Assembly: GCA_033980235.1 (NCBI GenBank)
Contig: CM067064.1
Span: forward strand, 27,343,781 to 27,407,780
DNA from: Diadema setosum
Taxonomy: Eukaryota; Echinodermata; Echinoidea; Diadematoida; Diadematidae
Direction: 5' to 3'
Length of the DNA: 64,000 nucleotides
The translations under genes were made by a program, and so were the position numbers. Under the pieces are notes generated by a model. It had not been told where the DNA came from. It saw only the letters and a list, made by a program, of their open reading frames with translations, and did not search any database. Position 1 is the stretch's first letter; each line of letters begins with the position of its first letter. Shown here in pieces: positions 23,341 to 35,300 of the stretch.

Positions 23341-26300
23341 GTAAAGTTACATTTCGCTCTGTATTGACACTTTAATTGTTCATTTTTCACATTCTTGAAT
23401 GTAGATTTATGAATGAGGAATTAGAATATCAAAACAGCGTAATTATGTATTCTTGCAGATCACATTGACTTCGTTTGGCGCTGTCCTAGGTTCGTTATCT
23501 ACGTGTGCAGTCCCACATCTATTATTCGGTGTAAGTGGAGAATAGGCAGGGAAAGTGATTCGAACTAAAGTCAAATGAACACAATTACAGGTTACAAATA
23601 TGTAATGCAACGACCTACTTCCCAGGTGGCAGGTAGACTGATTTAACTCTCTTATCTTACTTGATTATGTCTGAATCTTCCAGGAATCTAGATCCATTTA
23701 AGGGAGTCTATATCTAGGCCTACAACTTCAAGATCTAATTAAGATAGTTAACAGTGTTACAGTGTTAATAGTGTTCTTGACCTGTGCAGGTTACCTGTCC
23801 AGGTTACTCTAAAAGTGATGTTATTTCACTGACTGCCTTTGAATTCTCAATTACAAAATGAAAAAAAAAAGGTTTTAGAGTTACTTCTGCTAAAAGTCTA
23901 ACGTTAAATCAGGGAGGTCCTCTTCCCACCTCCCTGTCTAAATTCAGGCGTTACCAACAACAATGAAGACTTTGATAATGTTGTCGAGAATACCGTAACA
24001 GCAAATTTGATTTGGATAGACAACAAGCAAAATGCAACGTTTATGCTCAGCACCTGAATTCATAAATTGTTCTATCATGCTATATTATGAGCCTAAAAGC
24101 CTCAATGTGGTCGTAATTGGCCTATACGTGGCAAGTACTTTTGCCTTAGTTTGCAATTTTTCGTTTTGTTTGTTTTGATTTTCTACAATCTATGGTTCTT
24201 TGAAACACTAGGGTTTTTTCGGGGGGGGGGTTGGAGGCTGGGGATTCGGAGCTGGGCAAATTGTAAAACTAAACCAAAGAGATGTTCATTGTTCATAAAC
24301 TTCAGATTCTGGTAAGCCGTAGAATATAGACCTGAAAGGAATGGGGGGGGGGGGGGGGCAGTGTGATGTTTTGCAAATCTGTGCATCAATTTTATTATCT
24401 TGCAGAACTGGTAGTGATGGAGTTTCATGTGACTGACATCTTTCATACATCTTCCATTACAAACAGATATTGAGGCTTTTGTGTGGACAACCCAACAACT
24501 TGCAGACTGGAATGAAATGAGTGCTGTCCTTCGATGATGGGCTACTTTACAGTATTGTACTCCATACCACATTCCTGCAGATTTCTCCTATCATCTCAAG
24601 CTTGAACAAGAACCGTAAGTTACATTGCTATCTGTCAAGAATTTAGAGTAAATTAGACAGACCAGTGTGTAATAGACAGTGCAGGCACACTACTAGTAAT
24701 AATGATATTCCTAATATGATTTGCCACATACTGAAATAAATGTTTTGTCTTACTCTTTCTTTAATTACAACTGTATTTGTAGTTTTATGAATGTGAAGCA
24801 CTGACATAACATGGAATCCAACATTTTGATATCTAATTATCTGTAGTCATGTTGCATTTTGGTATAAAGGCAATGTTGTCCCTCAGTCTGATTTTGATGT
24901 GGTAGCAGTATGCATTTCTTCAGTGTCATGTATCTTTCAGGACTGTTGTAACTGTAGTTTTTTATTGTTAGTTTGATAATTGTTGTGTTTTTATTTTTTT
25001 ATTGGGGGGGGGGGGGGCAAGGGAGATTAGGAAGAACAGTTATACACTCTGTACAGATATGAGATACCATCAACTTTGCAAAAGTCAATGGCACATACTG
25101 TATGACAAATTCTTGGCAGAGACGATGAAAATGAACTGTCTCAATATACATTTATAGTTTTACTCATGTCAATGTGCTTTTTTCTTTGTTCACTCAGAAG
25201 TCAAATGTCTGAGACATTACTTACATGGAATTGACTGTGTCACTGATTTTCACTTGTGATGTCCTGCTTTCTTTATTCTTTACTTTAGTTCTGCTCCCGA
25301 TTCTAGTCAACAATATGTTCATTCACCATTTCGTCTGGCGTAGCATCCTCTTCTTACTGCACTCAAAGGTTACATTGTGCACCATGCTAAAGGTGAGCAA
25401 GATCAATAAACAGCAATCCATGCAACACCTTTCATGTAGTATTTGGTTTTATTTTGTCATAGACAATTACTAAGAAAATCCAGTGTCAATGGACAATTAG
25501 GTGTAATCCTACTACAGTCTTGTTATGCACATTATCACATTGATTTAAACTTTATGATAAAAAAAGAATGCATTAGCACTTTTGAGTAAAACATTACCAA
25601 AGTGTTGATATGAAAGGAACATTATCACATAATTATTTTCTTAGAGAAATCGGTGGAGTTTTAGAAATGTGTCAAATTAATTAAGAAGTATGTTATGACT
25701 TTTGTATCAAATGTCATCATTCTCCTCTGCAATGGAGAAGTAACATTGTCTGTGAAAAACAATTGTTCCTCTTTGCATAGGGAGAGAAGCAGATAACAAC
25801 TGTCTACTGGAGAAAGCCAAGAGAAACCCGAAACAGCTACAAATGACTAGGGTGGCTGAGCTGAACATCTGCACTAAAATCCAAGCCATGGGATCATTGT
25901 GGAAGGAGATCATAGTAATATTTCACCACAATCACAGAGTTGCTCCACACAGCAGCATCAAACTATTCACAAAAGTGTGTGCTTTATGAATGGACAGGCA
26001 GGTTCTAGCAGAACATTATTTCGATGTTCTTTTTGATTTCCTATTTAATGACTTTGGGTTTGTATGTGTGCAGAAATGGGGGGAGGGGGTAGGGGTGTCA
26101 TAAAGTAGGACGTCATTTTTAATAATGATAATAATAATAATAATCCTCATCATAATCATAATCATAACAATAAAAATAGTAATAATTATAATAATCAACA
26201 GTGCTTTAAAGGGGAAGGCTAGTAACTGATCAGTTGGAATCAGAGGAAATGCTGGGAGATGATTGTTCCAATCCTTATGGGATTCATTCAAGAGTTCATT

Positions 26301-29300
26301 GTTCATTTGCTTCACAATGGTCTCATATTCAAGTAATGTGCAGTTTAAATGCTTCCAGGTTACCGTCCCTGGTCAGTGACGGGGCATTAATCTGCACATT
26401 ACTTGAATATGAGACCTTTCTGAAGCAAATCATTTTCACACAACAATAGATATACAATGAACTCTTGAATGAATCCCATAAGGATTGGAACAGTCATCTC
26501 CCAGCATTTCCACTGATTCCCACTGATCAGTTACTAGCCTTCCCCTTTAATATATAGCATATGGAAACATTCTGTATGATGCCTTTTGTGCTCAAGGATA
26601 GAAATGATTGAACAAAAACATACAATTGCAATTACAATGATACCTTTTTTCACGTTTAGACTGTAATGGTAGAGACATTACAAGCAAATGTATGCCATTG
26701 CTTTTTTATTCAGAATAACAAATAAGTCACTACCTTTTGAACGAAGGTTTCTCTCTGGTGTGTTTCCTATTTAACGTAGTTCTTTCAAATAGTGTGGATT
26801 CAAACGTTAATATCAACATTTTGATCTGTATATGAATTTTGACTGGAAGCTAGTGCAAGCTTCTTAGCACTGGTGAAATTTTTGTTCATTTTTTTTTTAT
26901 TTGGACACTACTCTTGCAGCAGAGTCTGGAATAGCTTGTAATCTCTGTATCTGTTTGACTGACAATCCACAAAGTAATTAATGACAAGATCAACATGTCA
27001 CATTAAGAAACCATGAACTGAATGTACTGCTGTGCGTTTATCAGTAAAGTCTCAAATTTTCAAAATATTGTATGTGAAAGAATCAAGGAGACATTAAGGG
27101 ATATTAATCCTACATACTGTATCTCTCACTGTCACCTTATTCACTGACTTTACTCTTGATGACCATCAATCCAGGGTCTCTCTATACTGCTTTTTCACAT
27201 TGATGCCATCCTCAATTTCCACTTTATTATGCTTCCCCTCTCTGACTTTAAACAGTGCTTTTCACAACAAAACCATGGCAATGTCAAATACCATATAGAT
27301 GTCTCTTCTTTTACTTTGTTTATGAACCAGCTATCCCATCAAACTATTCATTTTGTCTCCCTTAGCCCAGCCACCATTAGGCCAAACCCATAAACAATTT
27401 TCAGTATTTTTGAATTATGCCTACCCCAGCACCTGTGACACCCACAGCAGACGTAAACTAAAGTCAGGACCAAGTCAAGTCAAGTCGTGCAAGTTAGAAA
27501 GGTATTAGTAGACTGCAAGAGGGATATAAACAATTGGATGCTTACATTTCCTCTGCTTGCTCTCTCTCTGCAACTAAAAAATGCCTAATAAACTTTGACA
27601 GAAAATGTTTTCTTGGATGATAGATGCACTGCAATACATAGCCGTATTATTGCAGTCTTTGTCCACATCAGAAATTATGGCCTAGATATCATTATCTATG
27701 TCTTTTTATATTGCATGTTTTTGTGGATTCTACTTTTGAAACAATAATGAGTAAATGCAGATCTGATAGCCACTTCTTACTGAGCTTAGATAAGGAACTT
27801 TGTATATGGTATCCTCTAGCAGTGAGAGAAAAGAAAGGGAAACATGAGGATTTTTATATCTTGCAAAATAACATGGTATGGTAATGAATAAAATTTCAGG
27901 CACATACTGTGCATAATATGAGTGCTTACAAACTTTTACAAAATTAGGGAAGATCAAGACTGTTTGCAGAAGATTTATAATACACTTTGTGAACTGTCAC
28001 AGCAATTTAAACATCAATTAGTTCAGTCACTGTCTACGAGATTGTATTGCCATTAATATGAAGAAGGTTATCCATACCAAATCAGCTAGTGTCTTTGTAA
28101 TTATGTACTTGTATTCATATCATCCAAATTCTAGATTGATTATAAAGTCAATGTTTGGTAAACAGCATTTGACCAGGTTGAAGTTAGGTGATGGGATATG
28201 GAAGGAGGTGGAACATTTTGGTCATTATTTTGTAAGATTTTAGGGCTTTAAGGCAAGAGTCTGTCTAGTCTCATACGTCTGAATAACATTTTTTGAATCT
28301 CCAAAAAAAAAAAAAAAATATTGTAGTACCCTGAATGCCATGAAATATAGATATCATCAAGGTGGATGATACATACAGAGCTTGGTATAAATGTTAGAAC
28401 ATAACAGAAACCTTCGTCCCATCTGAAAAATAAATGAAAGGTAATGTACTGTACCTTAACTTCATTCAAGTTGGAATCTGCATTATATGAGTAGTATGAT
28501 CCACGTATAGTTTATTGAAAAGCCATATTTAAAACTCGTGTACACACGTGGTAATAAATCTATGAATGAGAAAAGATACCCAAGTAAAGCTCATTTAGTT
28601 TTTATGTAATTTAAAAAGTTTTGTAAGGTGTCACGTGTAGGAAATAAATAGAGAGAGGGATTGTGTGTTTGTGTGTATGTGTGTGTTTGCGTGTGTGTGA
28701 GGGAGAGAGAGAAAGAAAGAAAGAGAAAGAAAGGGTGGAAAATAGAGTGAAAGAGAGTATTACCAGCACAGAATTATTTTCTTTACAAGAATGACACATT
28801 CACAAAGCAATAGAGCAAACTGATTACATTTCATATTCGAAAACAACGTGCTTCGTGGTTATAGCACGAGATACAGTAATGCTCCGAGGAAGAGAGTGAA
28901 TCTTGAAAATTATGATTCGAAATAATATGCAGAAAGACCGATGCAATGAGCTGAGAGCAATGATCAATGTGTAATATAATGAAGAACAACTCAATAATAA
29001 TGCCTTTCTGCGAATGGATGAGAGATTTAGAAGGGGGAAAGAAAAAAAAAGTATCAAACAAAATCTTGATACCCAATTCATATCACTAGTATACATAGGA
29101 GCATCGCTAATGCGCGCGCTCGATTATGTGCGCGCGCGGCTATGAGAAATGATGAAGATAACCTAACGCGCAGCGCGTGCGCGCCGATGGTGTCACTTCG
29201 TGAAAAATGAAATCCGCACCATGCGCGAAGAATCGAAGCGGCACGGCCGACGGTGCCGGTTCGTGAAAATATTGGAAGCGTTGTTTACGTGTTTTTGTGT

Positions 29301-32300
29301 TTTCACGAACCGGCACGACGGACTTTGCCCGATATTTCAACGAAACTTTTGTTTTTGACGATGAACCAAGAACATGAAACACACAAACAACTCCTAATCT
29401 GTCGTGCAGTGTGATATTTAGGTTACTGGACGTGAAATATAGGCGCAATCATGGATTTTGCAAAGGCAAAAACTTCAAACGCGATTATCTCGAAACTTAC
29501 TTTCGCGGCTCCGGGGCCGGCTGTGCCGGTTCGTGAAAACACCAGCGATTTGAGGAAACAATAGGCGCAAAAAGGATCTTGAATTCAATCCTGCATGCCG
29601 TGTTGGTTATCAAAACGCATGCACAAATGCGGCGAGATTATCGGGAGAAAAATAAAAAACACATTTTTACCCTTCTGGTGCGTGCATTACAAAAGATTAC
29701 ATCCGAAGTAATTAATGAAATCGCCACAAACCCGCTGATATTTGAGGTAGAAATAGGCGCAAAAAGGAACGTGAATTCGGCCGTGTCGTATACCTTTTAA
29801 GAACGCATGTACGAAATGGGAAGAGATTAGCGGGAGAAAAAAAAAGGACACATTTTCATCCCCTTTTGGCGCTTGCATCATATAGATTACAGCCGAGTAG
29901 TAATTCATGACAATTTCGCAATCCCGTTGAAATTTGAGTAAACAATAATAGGCGCAAAAAGAATCTCGAATTCGGCCCAGCATGCAGTGTATAGTTTTGA
30001 AAACGCATGCACAAACTTAATGCGAAGAGATTATCGGGAGAAAAATAAAGAACGCATTTTCAACCCTTCTGGTGCATGTATCTCAAAAGATTACAGCCGA
30101 AATAATTAACGAAACATCGCAATCCCGCTGATATTTGATGTAGAAATAGGCGCTAAAAGGATCGTAAATTCGGCCGTGACGTATACGCATGTACGAAATG
30201 CGAAGAGATTATAGTAAGAAAAATACAGGACACATTTTAAACCCCTTTTGGCCCGTGCATCATAAAGATTACAGCCGAATAATAATTCATAAAATCATCG
30301 CAATCCCGTTGAAGTTTGAGGAAACAATAGGCGCAAAAAGAATCATGATTTTTGGCCGTGTCGTATATCTTTTAAGAACGCATTTACGGAATGCGAAGAG
30401 ATTATGGGGAGAAAAATAAAGAACGCATTTTCAACCATTCTAGCTGGTGCGTGCATCACAATAGATTACATCCGAAGTGATTTATGAAATGAGGTAGAAA
30501 TAGGCGCAAAAAAGTATCATGAATTCGGCCGTGTGGTACATCTTTTAAGAACGCACTTACGAAATTCGAAGAGTTTATCGGGAAAAAATAAAGGACGCAT
30601 TTTCAACCCCTTTTGGCGCGTGCTTCGTAAAATATTACAGCCGAAGTAATTTATGAAATCGTCACAATCCCGCTAATATTTGAGGTGGAAATGGGCGCAA
30701 AAAGGATTGCGAATTCGGCCCTGCATGTCGTGTACCTTTCAAGAACACATGCACAAATGCGAAGAGATTATCGGGAGAAAAATAAAGAACCCCTTGTATC
30801 GCGTGCATCAGAAAATATCATAACTATTAAATCATCGCAATCCAACTGACCACCAAGAGCAGGTTACGCAGCAAGTTCGTGCGCCGATGTTTAGAAAAAG
30901 TCGCAAACGCATTTGATACAATCTGATTTTGTTCATTATCATTTTACACTAATTCACAAACAAACATTCTAATTTTTTCCTGTCTTTATTTTTAAATTTC
31001 TTGTGCAATAAATAATGCAAGTTTTTTTAAAAAAATATTAATCTGTAAAATGTACATGGGGGGGGGGGTACATCCATAAAAAAACAAGAAAATAAGTTTG
31101 CAAGTCATTTAATGTTTTTTATGTTGTCGTTGTTGACCGGTAAATTTTCTGTTCGGACCTGTAAAAAATGGTAAAACGGGGCATTTACCGGTCCGACAGA
31201 GACAGGTCGGACCGGCAGAAAAAATGGGTTAGTGTGCAGCCCTTCACAAGATGGCTACTTTTGCAGCATCCGTTACCAGGTGTCATGGCACCAAAACTGT
31301 TTGGAGTTCAGTTGCCAGCATCTCACTGGAAGGTACTTTTTTGGAGCTGTTTGCAAAATTTAACAAAAATGAACGTTATAAGTGTTTGTCAGTGAGTGTT
31401 TCTGCCTCGCGTACCGAGCCCTAGCAAGACGTAAATTTGAACGAATCTCTTGGAGTTTTGAGTGCATTGACATGGAAAAAAGGGTACCCTGATATTAAAA
31501 AAAAAACAAAAAACAAAAAAACGACCTACCGACCCTCTTGGGTTTTGGCAATTAAGGGCAAACAAACAATTTTTTTTTTTGGCCTTAATATTAAAGCACA
31601 CCCGGAATTTGGTGCTGGTCTCGCCGATATAGACAGCGTGAGGGCATTATGCTCACTTCAGACGATACAGTACATTACTGGAATCGCAATCTCGTGGACG
31701 GAGGGTGACATTGTTGGAGATTTTAACCCTGGGCTCAGTAACAAGGTGTTTACAAATTTGGCACCTAGGTTTAGCACATGGTGTGTTACCACTCGGTGGT
31801 AAAGGTGCTGGGAGTTTGGTGCTTACAAGCAATTTTCTGAGATGTGGGGGCTGACGCTGGGCGTGCAGAGGTTGATCCCCAATCAATTTCCCTGACTCGG
31901 GGTCGAGAGCCAGTGTAGGCCATTCTTGCCTGACTTGTTTCACGAAAGATTTGGTAGCAGGGTGGTAAGTGGTCACGAATGGAAGGCGTGCCTTGTTTTC
32001 CTCCAACTTAGTTTGGTTGAGGTCTCTTCGGGATTTCCCTTTTACTCCACGAATTTCATTTCTGATCATTTTGGAAGGTATCCTCGTTTGATGAATTGTC
32101 TACCTAGTGCAAGGACCTCTCTGTCAAACACATCCTCGTCCGAGATGATTCGGCGGAATCGAAGCATCTGACTATAAACAAACAATCGATTGTTTGATGT
32201 GGTGTGGGTGAAATGAGTCAAATCTCAAATATGAGAAAGAGTCGGTGGGTTTCGGTGCACGGATGTTTGTAGCGTTTGGTTGTCTTGGTCTATCGACACC

Positions 32301-35300
32301 TATACGTCCAGGAAATGGATCTTCTCTTGTGAACTTTCCATTGTGAATTTGATGCTTTGATTGCATGAATTGAATGCCTGGTGGAAAGCAGCCAATTCCT
32401 CAACAGAGTGATCCCAAATAATATGTCATCAATGTAACGAAAATAAACTGTAGGTTTCTGAGGATAGTTTGACAGAAATTCCTCTTCCAGGGCAGCCATG
32501 TAAATGTTGGCGTACGCCGGTGCCATCTCAGTTCCCATGGCAGTTCCCTTTTTCTGTAGATAATACTTGTCAAACTGGAAAAAGATGTATTTCAGAATGA
32601 ATTCTGTCATTTGAGCTAGTACGTCTATATCGACAGCCTCGTCCTCATTAGGATGGTCATGGAGGAAGCGGCGTATTGGTTGTACACCGTCCTCATGTGG
32701 GATGTTAGTATATACAGACTTTGAACATCCATGGTGACGAGTGTCGAACCAGGGGCAACTTGAACCGATTCTATCTTTTGTAAGAAGTCCGTGAATATTT
32801 GTTTAATTATTGGGAGGACGGTGAAAGTAAAGTTGGAAAAGATTTTTATGCAAAATAGTACACATAAATGCAATTTTCCATTGTTCCTGTCTGTAATGAA
32901 TTATGTCTCAAGAATTTATAAACGATGGTAACGTATCTGACAAAACATTGATGTTCATTGACACATTAAACTACCGATATACATCAAACCCTGATCGATC
33001 AAACTTGTGATAAAAAAAAAAAAAAACCTGACGCAAAACGTCCGACATCAAATCCTGTAGTCATTTCAGAGCAAATATGCAACTTAAGGGAATTCTCGTG
33101 ACTTTAGCCATAATTATACTGAACGCATTTTATGTAAGATGCAAAATTGTAAGAAACGAAGATAAACCGTTCATGTAGATCATTAACTTCATTTGCTGTG
33201 AAGTTGACAACATAAAGCCGGTACCAGACTTCAGCCCTCAGTCCTTATAACTGATTTTACAGACATAACATAATTGTGATTTAAAAAAACAAACCAAAAA
33301 ACGGCTTTGTAACGTATCTGACGGCACTTTTTGTAAATGCCACTATTCTGAGGGATAGTAATAGTTTAGATGGGGATTCAAGTTTCAACTGTATCAACGA
33401 AGTAATCGAAGCCCACAAATATATGAAATATATAAGAGCATACAATTCTATGAGGAAGTTTATTTGATGAAAAATGGTTTTGAAATGGCTAAGATGTCAA
33501 AAATAACGTAAAAGAAAGAGGTTCTAATTAAAGTACGTAGATGGGCCATCACATAATTTTCTACGTTTGTCGTCGGCGCTCTTTAGAAATGTTGGATCGT
33601 CCTCTTTCTCCTGTTCTGAATTTCCGCTCGCGTTTGCATTTTCATCTACAAGAAGTAGAGCCGAGGTCGTCGGGTTAAATCTGCGTGCAGAAGTGTGTCG
33701 TGGTTATCAAAGCTTGCTGCTCGATTCGTTATATTCTTATACGTTTTATTAGTAACGTATATGATCGTAACGTGCCACGGTGTGATGTGTCGCTTCCGTT
33801 CTCACACTATATTCTAAAAATGATAATTTTGTTACGCAATTTCTTTTGTGTGATTAAACATTACCGTAAGTATTCAAAAGTACCCGAGCTTTGCGTTTAT
33901 TAACAACATACTTTTTTTTTTCTGAAGCAAAGTTTAAGTAACGTATCTGATATCAGCTCATAAATAACAATAGGTTTTCAAGGTTTCGGATCTATATATG
34001 TTTTCGTAATGATGGTAATGATGGTGATAATAATACTACTAATGAAGATAATAACAATTAGCGATAATAATAATAATTGCATATAATACTGGCGCTTTAT
34101 AACAAGAGATTCAATGAATAAATCATGGTTCCATGTATGCATAAGATTGACTTTTTTTTTTAAAAACACATTGAAATACACATAATTCACATATTCAGTC
34201 TCACAAAATTATATACGCAGGGTATAGCCTGGTTCAGAGGCAAGTGGCCTAGAGCCTTGTGACGTAGAATTGCATAGCCCAATGATTGGATTTTAGCAAT
34301 ATTGACATTGAACAACACATCAAACACTATAAGCAGATGTAAACATTGAAACGTGTTGAGGATTGCAGCCATAAATATGATAAACGTAACCATGATCACA
34401 CAATTAAATTTGGAAGTGTTATAAGCATAAAACCATTCCGTAAAAAAAAAAAAAGATAAACAGCGAGGATACAAATTTTGGAAAATATAAATCAGATACT
34501 TAGATTTTTTTTTTAAAGTATGATAAACAAAATAAGCAACACATCTAAACAAACAGTACGCTAAAGACCACGTTTGAATAAAAACTACATACCAGGCATG
34601 AGACACGAAACAATAGCATCAACACTTCTCCATACTGATCTGAAGCTATCGGTATACTGTACCATCTATGGCGAAGTGATGTACAGCTTAAGATTTACAA
34701 GAACAGAAATAGTACAAAAATGTTAATAGTTTTAAATAAAAAAGGCATAAAATACTGACATAAATATTGATCGAATATGAACAATGTTTCAAGTCTATAA
34801 ATCTTGAACATAATACGGGTAGAGCTTAAAAAAAAATAAAGCATGCAATTTGTGTTTATAAAATGAAATGAATAATTTGTTTATAATCAAGTTTTGGTTT
34901 CGAAATATAAAGGGGATTATGTTCATAGCGTATCTTGTGTTATATTGCACATGATGATTAGAAGCAATATACTAGTACTAGTTCAGATATGTTGGTCCAA
35001 GTCCATTCCCGATTTTGTAAATCAAGACAGTACTGATACTTGACTCTGTGCTTAACAGTCTGTGAGTAGTAAGACGCTTCTTTTGGTGGGTCCAAATCAG
35101 CGGTTACCACTAATCGGGCGAACTTATTTTGACTTCTGTGAAGTAAAAAAATCTCATTTTCAAAATAATGTTTTCGAATGAGAGTCATATATATGTGATT
35201 CACTTGTAATCATAGATAATATCAAATTATAATACAGTATTTCAACATTTTCTTCCTCAGCAGCGAGCGGATCCTACGTCGCAAGCGGTAGATCGAGTTA

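Noticed and set aside
24581..24614. 34-nt exon candidate in METTL23 intron 1 with good splice sites
   Set aside because: Its length would shift the METTL23 frame and it has no homology; could only be an untranslated exon.
25790..25975. Segment after TTTGCATAG that looks coding (GEKQITTVYWRKPR)
   Set aside because: Frame closes quickly and no second exon or family match was found.
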